Shown: piece after piece, positions 51,701-64,000 of the stretch
Layout of the letters: each line of letters starts with the position of its first letter
Numbering within the stretch: position 1 is the stretch's first letter
Assembly: GCF_000315625.1 (NCBI RefSeq)
Contig: NW_005434613.1
Coordinates: 375,034-439,033, forward strand
Reading direction: 5' to 3'
Length of the DNA: 64,000 nt
From: Guillardia theta CCMP2712
Taxonomy: Eukaryota; Cryptophyceae; Pyrenomonadales; Geminigeraceae
The notes under the pieces: model-generated
The model's database searches: none
Seen by the model: the letters and a program-made list of their open reading frames with translations, nothing else
What the model was told of the DNA's origin: nothing
Translations under genes and position numbers: made by a program

Positions 51701-54700
51701 AAGTATAGCGGGATATCTCAGGTTTGATCTGTCATCAAGTCATAGGACGACTGAAATTTTTGAGAGTAGATCTTCATGAACAATGGCGAATCTGCGTTCG
51801 CCAGGACGACCTATCGAGCGGCAAAGGTTGGGTCGTCACGATATTACATTCAAGAATTCGTCAACGCGACTCCGCCGAAGATTGTGAACATCGAGTGGAC
51901 ACCGATAAGAAACATCTTGATCAACGAAGGGAGTATGGAGATCAGCGGCTTGCAGGATTATTACCTGAAGCCAAACTACATGAACTCTGGGTTTGTGACT
52001 TGAGATGTCTTCGTATCTTGGCGATAACCTCTGAACAGGTTGAACATCACCGTGTGCTTCATGGTGATCAATGAGATGGGGACTGACGGTCAGTGTGGCT
52101 TGTATGGGCCATGGACCGAGCATTGCATCCGCATCGACGTGTTGAAGTGCAAGTACAGTTTGTCGCCAGGACAGAGTCTCGTGCACATTGCAGGATTGTT
52201 CAAGACCAACTGGATACAACTTTACAGCCTCAACCCGCACTACACACGGGCTGATGCCATCGTCGTCAACAACAGTGTGGTTGTGGATATAGGCAAGCTT
52301 TACAATGTGAGCTTTGATCTGGTGTGTTAGGAGCCATGCTGATGTCGTCATTTCCTGCAACAGGTGACGGAAGGCGAAAATATCTACACGATCGCAAGGC
52401 AGTTAGGATTCGACATACAGCAAGTGATGTTCTTAAATGCCGAGCTTTCTAGGGTCCGACTTGCACAATGGACCTCATCGCTGCCACCACGGCAGACAAT
52501 TTGTTTGATACCAAACTCATGCAATTCAAAAGTGTAAACTAATTTCAATCAATGTACAGAAAATCCATCGTTCACTGAGATGCCAAGGTTGCAGGATTTC
52601 CTCTTGACATGATAACATGAAAACTTTTCCCTGGAGGAACAAATCAGGACGATATCAAGAGGGAAATATCCTATGTATGACCTGCCCTCTCTAACTTGAG
52701 CTGGACCGGAGATCCTTTGGGGCTGTTGGCAAAACTCACGGCGAGGAGGGAGTCATATCGAGAGCTCACCCCAAGATATAATGCGAGGCCTCATCAGTCG
52801 TGCGGACTTTCTTGCCATCCACCTCCAGCAATACATCGCCGACCTGCTCCCACGTCACTGTGCCAGATGGGCACGAGGATCACTGGAGTTTCGATTACCT
52901 CAATCTTGCCAGTCACCTTAGCTGGACCATCAGGGGATAAGCTCTTGACCATGAGAGGGTTTCTTCCGTCGGGCAGCTGGACGGCCTTGAAGATAACGCC
53001 TATGCCAGCCTTGGCTCGAGGATCCGTTTGCCTCATCTCTTGCCCATCATGGTTGGCAACGACGTATCCGAAGGTTCCAGTTGGCTGCGGGCGATTTATC
53101 ATTCAGCTCCTGTCCTGCATCACAGCGATTCACGCTTGTACCGATGCGGCTTGAGCGAGAGCCTCCAGCACAGAGTTTCTCTCCTGATGCGAAGAGTCAA
53201 AAAGGACAAAGGAAGGAGAGAGCGAACCTTTAGCTTGTCGTTCTCTTGCTGAAGAGGCCAAGACTGTCGCTGTTGACAAGAAGGGTCAAAAGGAAACAAG
53301 TGAAGTCTCCACAGGGAACCCGTTCGTCGTCTAAACCTTGCTGGGCCGCACGAAGCTTTGCCTTGATACAGACTCAGTGGTGAAAGAGACAGGTGCATCT
53401 GCTCACTTTGGCGTCATCCAGCTCTATCTCCAGTATGCTAATCCGAGACTAGAAGTCGGTGAGGAAGAGAGTTCACTCGCATTGCAACTTGCCTTCAAAA
53501 CATTCAGCTGCCTCGAAGATTCTTCATCATGGATGCGACTCGCGTCGGACAGAGCAATCTTCGCCGCTTCTAGTTCTTTCTCGATGTCTCTTGCATGAGA
53601 CTAGATGGTACATCATTCATTATCTTGCATCCCCAAAACATCGCAACCTTCCAGATGTCTCTTTCTTCGCACGCGTTCTCTAATCTCTCTGTGAGTTCCT
53701 TAATTAGCGTCTCGTTCTTCTACGAGTACAACAAGTCAGATACAAGAATGACGGTGAGAACATGTAGACCTGGTCGTTTCTGTTTTGCTTCTCTCTCTCA
53801 ACAAACAGTCTTTCAGCTTCTTGCAGCTAAAAATACGCTCGTTAATCGGCATCTTGCAGCTACGAAAGTGGTCGTTAATTTCGTGCTCCACGGCAACTTA
53901 CCTTGGTTTGAGCTTCACACAAGATCCTTGACGCTTCATCCTCTGCCATCTGTCGCAGATGACTCGCTTCTGATCGTGCCTGATCTATCAGCTTTTGTGC
54001 TTCCAGCTCAGCTTGACTCAAGATGTGTCGTGCTGTGTCTTGGACCTTCAACTGCTGAGTAGTGGGAGTGATGACCTTCACCGGGAATAGCCGTGTCTTC
54101 ACACTGCGAAGATGAAAGAGAAGCTTGAGGAAAGAAGGACGAGAGCTGGGGTCGAGCTGCATACACATGGAAGCTACATTCCAGGTCACTTCATCCGCTC
54201 CCATGGGTTTCTCTAAACACAACTTTCCGTTTGCAACCTCCTCGATCACTCTCGAATCCTCCTGCACTTGCCAGTAGGGCATGCTTTCACCGAAAGACAA
54301 GAGCTCCCACACGAGGACTCCAAATGAGTAGACATCGCTCTTCTCCGAAAACTTGCGGCGGTTGCGGAGAACTTCAGGGGCCGTCCAGCGGCAAGGAATC
54401 GATAGGTCGTTATGCATCTGAACACTCATCGCTTGGCTTGTACCGAAGTCTGAGACCTTCACTAGAACTTTCTTCTCGTTAACATCTAGATGCACTACAA
54501 GGATGTTTCTCAGCGACAGATCGCGATGGAGCAGACCAGCATCAACAACACCATGCATTCCCGACGAAATCTGGTGAAGGATGTCCAGGAAGATGCTCTG
54601 ACGACCTGTCTCATCCGCACGGAGCTCCTGCGCGAGGTTCTCTGCAACAACATCCAGGGAACCTAGCGGTGCCAACTCTTCGATCAAGAACTTGCTACCA

Positions 54701-57700
54701 AATGCATCTGTTGTAAATCCATACAGAGTGATGAGATGCGGATGCCTGCTCAGCCTCAGCATCGCTCCAGCTTCTGTATCGATGTTGCCTGAACGGAACC
54801 GAACAATGGCCACATCCCTGGAGCCCCACCAGCCTCTGTAGACCGACTTGTCTTGCCCTACTCCGATCTGCGCAAGGCGAAGATCGTCGTCACTGTAGTT
54901 GTCAAGAGTTGGGTTCGAGTCCCGCTCCTGTTGAGACAGATTCCTTACTTGCCTCCTCGGACGCGATGTGTTGAAACGGATGTCAATGGAGGGGATCATG
55001 TCAAATTTCAGCTCCTGATGTCTCTTTTCTTCCCAATCATCGATTGCCATCTTGAGTGGGGCGTTCTTTCGCAAGCTGAGATCGGCGGAACCGTCCCTCG
55101 ACATCGGCTGATTGGTCATCGGGCTCACTTGGTTCTCGTGTAACCATAGCTCTATGAACTTGCGATCGTAGATGAAACCGTCGGCAGCAAACACAGGTTC
55201 CTCCATGACCTTCAAGGAGATGGGGCATTGGAAGATGCTCGGAGCAGTGCTGAAGTCTACTTCAGATTCCATCGTCAATTTCCATCCAAGAGCCAACAGT
55301 TCCGATTTCAACAAACTCCTTTCGAAGTGCCTTACAATGTACGATGTGTCATCTGTTTGTGCTGCACCAGTCGAACAGTCATGGGAAACAAACACCATAT
55401 CATGTCAAGTCTATCTTTTAGCTAACTTCTCACCTACAATCACAAATGCTAAAACGATCTCGATCATTACGCTCCATGGTTCAGTGCTTTAGATCACACT
55501 TCGTAACTTGATTCCTCGCTATTCCTGATCGGAACAAAATGGGTTGATAGTCATGATCAAGCTTGATAGTTATTTGTCCAGATGTCCTTGGATCTCTCTG
55601 TCGTTGTCTCAACTCTAAATGTCTTTCTTCCCCTTCTCCCCACCTCCCTGCATACCCACAAACCAACCGGACGTGTCACTGACATCTCCTCTGTTACCTA
55701 TTCTGTTTGCTCTTCTTCACCTGCTCCCACCTCTTCTTCTGACATCTGCATATCTATACCAGCATTCCTTCCCTATGTCTGCCTCTACCTCTCCTTCCCC
55801 CGCCCCCCATGATCGCTCCATCGCCTCCTTGAAGGTTTGCATTCGCTTTCCTACCGAAGTCTCCTGGCGGGGAAGTGGTAGTACCCACCTCGACAAACAA
55901 CCGATCAAATGGATGGGTGGGTACTATAACCCCTACCCACATTTTTACAACAATGTACTGGGAAGAATACGGGTCATAAAAGTTTTATGTACATGTTTGG
56001 GATGTTTGGGGATGGTGGGGTGGAGTACCACTACCCGGATATTACAGGAAACAGTACCGGTACTGACAATGAGTTTGGGATCTGTGTTGCACCCGTCCTA
56101 AATATAGATTTTCATGGGGTGGGTTAGTTTTTAGCAATGATGATGAGACCGCAGCCTTGACGAAACATTGAGCGAGTCTCCTCCTCCTCCTCCTCCTCCT
56201 CCTCCTCCTCCTCCTCCTCTCCTCTCCTCTCCTCTCCTCTCCTCTCCTCTCCTCTCCTCTCCTCTCCTCTCCTCTCCTCTGTTGCCTTCTCTTTCTCCGG
56301 TCCCTGACCTACCTTCGCTTCCTCTACCTACTTCCCCTCCATGCCCCTCTTGCTCTACCTCTTGATCATCTCCCTCCACGCTGCTTCTCCCGTCTTCTTG
56401 AGCCCATCCTTGTCTGCCCTCAACGGATCCACGTGTCACGCCCAAAGTCAAAAGTGCACGACATCCTACGTATTGGATCGCTTTGATACGAACCGGTGAG
56501 TAAGTCTTTACCCACCGTGACCCCTTACTCACCTTCCATCTTTGTTGGGTTGAACCTCCAGCTTCGGGAATGTCTGTGCGCTAGACTGGAGAAGCAGGCA
56601 AGCTCTAAGTCGCCATGCTCTCGCTGGCTAACTGGCCGTATAGACTGAGATGCTTTGGAAGAGACCTGAATGGTTTGAGCGGGGAAGAAGATGTGACGAT
56701 GACGATGACGATGACGATAATACCAATCTGACTGCTCGCTTCTGAACAGATCAAGTGGGCCAAGATCGCACTTGGTTACCGTCACATGTGTGGGATCTTG
56801 GCTGAAGACTCCGACTCTGACAGAGGAGTTGTGAGATGCCAGGGTGAGGCTGATGAGAAGCAAGTCGCTCTCGGCAAATTGGTCTGATAATTGTTGCATG
56901 CAGGCAACAACATTCACTTGCAGGTTTGTTGGGAGAGGAGAATGTCCTTGGTTCAAGGTTTGTTGTGATTGTGTTGACTTGACAGGCCCAAGTCCCGTCT
57001 GATTACAAGGACGTGAAGTTCAAGAACATTTGTTCCGGAGCATACTTCTCTTGTGGAATAGGAAAGTGGAGGGAGGGAGAGAATGAGGCGGCGGCAAGGG
57101 AAGGATGGGAGTAAGGGAAGTGGGAAGGAGACAAGAGAATGGTGACAGGAAAGGAGGGTGTGAGAGCAGAGCGGAACAGAGGAAGGAAGGCGGAGCATGA
57201 CTCGCTATGTTTGATAGCTCTGTTTTCTTTCAGTGTCTTCGCTACCTCAAGACTCTCCTCTGAGTCAGCTGGTATGCTGGGGTGATTCTCCGATATCTCA
57301 TGAAGCAGAGCAAGTGTTCAGAATGAAATTCTCCAAGGTGATCGAACCTCTAACCCTAACTTGCTTCCTTGCGCTGTTCGTCCAATTTCTTCTCCTCCCC
57401 CGCTCTCCTCCTCTCTTTCGCTCTCTTCCCCCCCTCCCTTGGTGCCTATCTCGGTGATTCACCAGCATAGTTGCTGTGCTCTCCCCTGATTCCTGGAACA
57501 GCTCTCTTGTTCGCACTTCAGCTTGTGCGCCATCGAAGAGGGGATTGACAGACTCCATTGCTGGGGAGATGAAGATATCATGAGGAAAAGTGTTCACCTG
57601 AGAGAAAGACGGCTGAGGAATGTAAGTGTCGGATACGACCACGCCTGTGCGATCGAGGTCGATTCTTCGATGAATGTCTGCTGGGGATCAAATTCCAAGA

Positions 57701-58202
57701 TTCTAGAGGATGAAGATGGGCATGGTGAGGTTGATTTGTTTGCATGGGTTTTCGTGAAAGAAACATGAAATGATGATGGCTGGGGAGGGAGGAGGAAGAG
57801 GAGAAGGAGAGGAGAATTTGTTGAAATGATGAATGTTAGACAGTTGAAGGTGTAAAGATGGATGAAAGAGGAGGTCTGGTAAGACAATGGCTTGAGGAGG
57901 TGGAAAGCGGGAATCTCATGTGGATTATGATTAGCATCAAGTCACTTGTTGTGTTTCTTGTTTTTTGAATGACCACCGTTTGACGGGTTGTGCAACAGTT
58001 CAAACGTTTGTGACTGAAAAATCTCGAAGCTTTCATAGGAAGATTGAACAGGTGAGGAGCAGGGGGGGGGAAGGAATGTGAGGAGGAATGAATGGAATTT
58101 GAAAAATCGAAAGGACGAGTAAGGAGAGCAGAAGGAGGGAGTGAACGAAAAGGAGAGAAAGCGGACAGGGAGAAGAGAGGTATCAAGGCAAAAGGACCCA
58201 AT

Positions 58203-58250
<48 letters not shown>

Positions 58251-61200
58251 ATGCAGGGAGTTGACGTGAATGTTGGAATTGCGCAGGTTTCAGCAGGTTG
58301 GGATCATTCCTGTGCGGTGGATGCTTACCGGAGGCTGACTTGCTGGGGGGATGTTGGGGTGGGAGGAAAGGGAATGCAGCGGGGAGGAGGAGGGGGAGGG
58401 GAGCCAGGAGGAGAGTTTCTTGCTGTGAAAGCAAGCACCCACTACTCTTGTGCTGTTCATGTCAGTGGAACTTTAATGTGCTGGGGAGAGTCGCTCCCAG
58501 GAATGGAGCAGGTGAGATGAGGGAGAGGGCAGGGGAGGAGGAGGTGAGAGGAGGAGGTAGAAGAGGAGGTGAGAGGAGGAGGAAGAGGAGGTCTTGGTGG
58601 ATGGAGAGAGGGTGGTGGTGGAGGGAAGGAGGAAAGAGCGGAGGAGGAGAGTTACTGAAGGATTGATACCCTGGCAGACCAACTGGGAAAGACTACAAAT
58701 GTGCGATGAAGGCAACACATTGCAGGTTCGAGTAGAAAGAGGGTGGATGATGAAGAGATTGGAATGCAACGAGGAGGGGGGGAATGAACTATAGCAGAAA
58801 TGATGTCTAGGTTTATTGGCATTGAACGATGAATGAGGGAGGGAGAAGGAGCGGGAGCGGGAGCAAGAGCATGAATGGGAGGAGAAAGAGAGAGAGAACG
58901 AGCAATAGCAACAGAAAAACTTCTGAAGAAGGGGAGGACGAGGAGGACGAGGACGAGGAGGATTGTTGGTGAGGGCGAGCAGGTGGCTCATTTCGGTCCG
59001 ATGTTATCTTCCATCACTCACATCGACGGGTCTTGGCTGCTGTTTGTCGACAAGGTGAAAGATCAATAAGTTGTTGCTTGACTTGTCACTTTTGACTTGT
59101 CACTTTTGACTTGTCACTTTTGCCTTGTCACTTTGACTTGTCACTTTTGACTTTTCACTTTTCACTGGTCACTTTTGCCTTTTCACTTTGACATGTTAAT
59201 TTGACTTGTCATTTTGAATTGTTTCTTGACTTGTTGCTCACGGCAGGACGTGAACTTGTTCGAAGATGAGTTCGTGATGATTGAGAACCCGTTGGGTGCG
59301 AACTCTCGGAGAGCAAGAACGTGTTTCTTCCTCTGATTCTCTTCTCTTCCAGCAAACTCTTTCCACCTGCAAACACAAGGGAAGCTGCAAGTAGATGTTG
59401 TCGTCGCTCGTATTCCGAAGGGAGTCGAGAGTCTGGTGATGACTTGATCGTTCTTATCTGCTGCTTCCTCCCCTCCCCCACCTCCAGTTGTCTTCCACTC
59501 TCCTCCTCATCCTCAGCCTTCTTCTCCTCCTCTCTCTCCTTCTCCTCTCTCTTCTTCTCCTCTCTCTCTCTTTCTCTCTCCTTTCATCCCTTCCCCTTGT
59601 TCCTCTTCGTCAGTGCGTTTTTCTTCTTCGATGGCCTGTCGTGATTTGCGCGCAGGATGTGATGCTATTTGTGGACGAGAAGCAAGTGACGTCGAAAACA
59701 ATTCGACGGCAAGAGCTTGGAGCAGAAACTCCGACTTTGTGCGATTACAACAATCATGATTGTATTGAAAGGAGGGAAGAACATTTGTCGTTTGAGGTTG
59801 ATGGTTGTGTTTGCCGAAGGTTTCTGAATTCTTCCAGGTCAACAATCTGAGTGAAGGATTCCATCTTGTTGAAGCTGCTGCCTTGATTGACGGTGACCCA
59901 AGATTCACTTCTTTAGAACTCGAACCTTAGATCTGTCTTTTTACATCTCTTTTCTTTAAGTTCACATCCCTGCCCTGTCTTGACGACATGTTTTTGTATC
60001 AGGCTCAGCAGCTATCAGTCATAAAATCCCCTTCACCCTGCTCTTGCCGGCAAGGAGCACTCAGGATAATCCGCCGTCGTATCTCATACCTCAAGTCGCC
60101 GTGGTGAAGAAGGAGATCGTACCGAGAGGAGAAGTTTCTGAGATGATAATATGGCTAGCGCTCTTCGCTTTTGATGTGTGTACACTCCGTACCTTCCTCC
60201 TCCTCCTCTCTGCTTCCTCCTAAATCGCCGCCTCCTTCCCTCTCCGCCGCCTCTCCTCCTCCTTCGTTGTTCCTCCTCGTCTGCTCTATTTCTCATCCTC
60301 CCTTCCACCTCCTCTTCCCCGAGCTCATCTCCTCCGCCTCGATTCCTCTTCTAGCTCCTCTCCTCTCCTCTCCCTTCTAGCTCCTCTCCTCTCCCTTCTA
60401 GCTTCTCTCCTCTCCTCTCCCTTTTAGCTCCTCTCCTCTCCCTCTCCACTGTATCCCCATCTCGCTCTGCTCCTCTAGCTGTCCCTTCCCTCATCTGCTA
60501 GCCTTCAATCCTCATGCTTCACCTTCACTCATCGCCTTCTCTTGCCCTCCTGCTCATCTCGTTTCATGTGGTCAGGTCGGCACTAACGGATCTGTCATTC
60601 TCAACAACATCAACGCCAAGGAGCTTGTCTTCTTCTCCTCCTACAGCAAACATCACTTGACGGTTCGTTCTCTCTCTGCGTCTTCTCGCTACCTTGCGCT
60701 CTTTCTCCCTCCTCCTTCCATATCCTTCGCCTTATCTTCCACCTGTTCATCATCAACGACATCGTCCGATTCCTCTACCTCCTTACCTCATTGCTTCAGG
60801 ATGTTTCTTGGCCTTCTAAGCTCTGGCCTATCGCAACAATTTCAACGCTTGAGGTAACGAGACGACGAAGTATCTCCGACCCATCCTTGCACCTTTTCCA
60901 TCTACAAAGCTCTTCGAATCTTGTACCCTCCCTGCCTTCTCCCTTCTCTCACCTTCGACCATCCCCTTGTCTTATGCATCTCGTCCTCCTCCCCCCCTCC
61001 TCCTCCCTCTACTGTTCCTCCTCCTCCTCGTCCTCAGCCTGCTCTTCATTGCTTCTACTCTCCTCCTCCTCCTCCTCAGCCTGCTCTTCATTGCTTCTAC
61101 TCTCCCATCTTTACTGTGATGTTCTCACAATTGCCAACAGCAGCGCAACACCTTCCGTCTCAATCGAGTCTTGGATGCAGAAGTAAGGGATACGTAAGAG

Positions 61201-61298
61201 GAAGTTCGCAGGAGGGGACAAGGTCAAGGATCAAGATGTGAACGAAGAGGAGCAGCAGCAGCAGCAGCAGCGGCAGCGGCGGCGGTGGCGGCGGCGGC

Positions 61299-61467
<169 letters not shown>

Positions 61468-64000
61468 CGAGGACAGGAAGCAGGAGCAGGAGCATTAAAA
61501 ACACAAACGGAATTTTCTGTTCCTGAGTTCTTCACTTGCTCGCAGGAATGTCTACTCCATTGCGAAGAAGGAATGATCCTACATCGTCTCGACAATCATG
61601 CAGGCAAGATGAGGAGGGTAGGGCAGCAGAACAGGAGGATGTTGGGTGTGGGGGGTGTAAGGAATGGAGGAGGAAGCGGAGGAGGAGAAGCAGCAGCTGC
61701 AGCATGAGCAGCATGAGCAGCATGAGCAGGAGCGGGTGCACAAGGCGGGGGAGCAGGAGGAGGATGCGAAGGGTGCTGATATTCCTGATGGTTTGCGTTC
61801 AGAAGACGGAACGTCGACGCTGCATCATCCGCAGGAGGGGAAACTAGTTCAACTCGCCGTGTTGATCTCCTCAACGATCCAAGACTGCGAGTACAACACC
61901 TACACGATCTCACTAGAGAATGTATCCTCCTCCTCCTCCACCACCACCACCACCTCCCTCCTCCAATTCCTTCTCCTCCCTCCTCCCTCTTCGGTCTGCT
62001 CCCTCTGTCTCCTCCTCCCTCCTCCCCTCCTCCTCCTCTCTTTTCCTCCCTCACGTTTGTGAACTCTTGCTCACCCACTCTCTGACTTTCTCTCTCAGGA
62101 GAGAGGTCTTCCGTTCGAAGAAAATTCAGCTCTGTCCCAGCTGGAATTTTCGTCTTCTTGCCGCCTGCTGGAGGTCAGCTGGAAGGAGGCAGTCTTGTTC
62201 TTCTCAGCTTCTCTAGCAGCAAGAGATCAGCCGCGAACTCCTTGCGAGGTCGATCAACCGCCGCATTCTCGAGGCTCCTCTCCTGCGACACCTCCCCCCG
62301 CTCTCAGGGTATTGATCCTCCTGCGCTCGATCCCCTTCTTCCTCCTTGCTCCCTGCTCCCTTCTTCCCCTTTTCTTCCTCATTGCTTCTTCCTACCTTCT
62401 CCCAATCATCATCTTCCTTCCCTGCCCCCCCCACCCCACTGCCCCACGCCCTCCTCCTTTTCCGTCCTCCTATTCATCATCACCCTTCCTCCTCCTCCTC
62501 CTCCTCCTCCTCCTCCTTCTCTTCCTCCTCCTCATTCCTCGCTTCTCCTCCTCCTTGTCGACTTCGTTCTTAAGCCTTGCTGTTGCTCCCTTCTAGAGCC
62601 TCCTCCTGAATGCTCTGACCCGCTGCAGGGAGAACGAAAACTCGCGTCTCTCCTGCTACTACCTGGCTGCTCCGCTCGACGGTGAGAAAGAGAAGAGGAG
62701 GGGAGGAGGACGTTGAAGATGAAGAAGAGATGAGACGAAGAGAACAGGAGAGCAGATCAACGGGAAGGGGAACGGGAAGAGAGAGGAGAAGAGAGGAAAG
62801 GGGAAGAGATGAGAAAGTAGGGAAAGAGAGAAGAGAAACGAAGAGAAAACAGAGAGGAGAGGACAGGAGAGGTGAAATGAGAGGAGAGGAGAGAAGAGGC
62901 GAGGAGAGGAGAGAAAAGATGAAAAGGAGCAGGACTAGGTCAAGTTTTCTATTCATCACTCAAGCTCAGATGCTCTGCGAACTCTCAACCTCTCTTTTCC
63001 TCCTCTCCCACTCCCGGAGACAACTTCACCTTGCAAGACAGAGGTCGACAATAGGATTGTCGGATTCTACCATGGTTGTCGTCTCCCCTCCTTCCCCTCC
63101 TCTTCCTTCTCAGACTTCCTTGTCCTTCTCCCCGGTTCTCTCCTCTGCCTCTCCTCCCCTCCTGCCTGCCCTTCTCCCTCTCTCCTACTCTCTTCTCCTT
63201 CCACCCCTCTCCCTTCCTCCTTCCCTCCTCCTTCTATCGTTATATCTTCGTCCTTTTCCTATCCCCTTCCATATTCCTTCTCATACTCTTCCCCTCTATC
63301 CTCACTTCCCACCTGCAGTCTCTACTGTAGGTGAGCGTTGGATCACCACGGTGAAAAGGCAGCTCAAGATGCTGAGGGAGAGTGTGACATACGAGGTACA
63401 AACCCCTTCGCGCATCTCCTCCTCCTCCTCCTCCTCCTCCTCCTCCTCCTCCTCCTCCTCCTCGTCTTCCTCCTCCTCGACTTCATCATGCTTCTCCTCC
63501 TCCTCCTCCTCCTCCTCCTCCTCCTCCTCCTCCTCCTCCTCGTCTTCATCATGCTTCTGTCCTTGCCCCGTCTTCTGCCCTCCATCCTCCTGACTGCACT
63601 CAGTTGGTGGACAAGATCGTTGTTGGCGTATCGGGATTCTTCTCCAACGTGACTGGCAGCGGAAGAGAGATGGTACCTGACGTCGAGTGCAGGCAGTGCG
63701 GGGCATGACAACAAAGATGGGATGGGAGAAATTTGAGTTTGTTGACCACAATGATAAGGTTGAGTTGTTGGAGGGAGAGCAGATTGTGATTGTGGAGAAC
63801 AGGACATGTACAGAAAGCTGGGAGGCTCGCATGTGGCAAGGTGATGATACAAAGGGAAGAAGCGGAAGGGAGAGGAGAGATAGTCAAGGAAGGAGAGAGA
63901 GACAGAGGAGGAGGGTGAGAAGGTGGGGGGGTTGGGAAGGGAGAGGAGGGGGAAGACGGAGAGGAGGAAGGAGCGGGACAGGGGAATGAGGAGGAGTGTA

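Overview
The window reads as nuclear DNA of a eukaryotic alga with a secondary red plastid, most likely a cryptophyte such as Guillardia theta. That is an inference from three things. Introns are GT-AG and often only 43-100 nt long. The SET-domain enzyme at 32-33 kb has a bipartite plastid leader with an SAF motif. The gene content is animal- and plant-like: MCM2, MAP65/PRC1, glycine cleavage H protein, a CHUP1-like protein and a U-box kinase. Two runs of N (31385-31690 and 43763-44000) show a draft assembly. I saw no rRNA, tRNA, CRISPR array, transposase or viral gene. All exon models were built by hand from splice consensus and reading-frame continuity.

Layout. 1-25.35 kb: one giant minus-strand gene, still open at the left edge, encoding a secreted or cell-surface mosaic of at least about 8,167 residues (TIG/IPT repeats, cadherin-like VNDAP repeats, a LamG-like domain, EAR/EPTP repeats, beta-propeller segments, then more cadherin-like repeats). 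26.7-27.3 kb: a small secreted cysteine-containing protein (minus). 27.8-30.8 kb: MAP65/PRC1/Ase1 (minus). 32.0-33.3 kb: plastid SET-domain lysine methyltransferase (minus). 33.8-34.8 kb: mitochondrial glycine cleavage H protein (minus). 36.5-36.9 kb: an unrecognised 71-residue protein (minus). 37.8-38.7 kb: glutathione S-transferase (plus). 39.4-42.7 kb: MCM2 (plus). 43.1-48.1 kb: a CHUP1-like actin-associated protein with signal peptide, lumenal domain, membrane anchor and polyproline (minus). 49.2-52.5 kb: a secreted LysM and EF-hand protein (plus). 52.7-55.3 kb: a U-box, kinase, coiled-coil and PDZ protein (minus). 56.7 kb to the right edge: a plus-strand gene or genes with RCC1-like repeats and many small exons lost among low-complexity introns.

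The genes do not form an operon or an obvious pathway. Two themes recur. Several products are secreted or membrane-anchored (giant mosaic, small secreted protein, CHUP1-like, LysM protein), and several belong to the cytoskeleton and cell cycle (MAP65, MCM2, CHUP1-like). Introns and spacers carry long purine/pyrimidine microsatellites and four GC-rich islands. The most unusual items are the giant mosaic protein, with a frameshift beside a near-identical internal duplication; the CHUP1-like protein with class-I-formin-like topology; and the U-box/kinase/PDZ fusion whose kinase lacks the beta-3 lysine.
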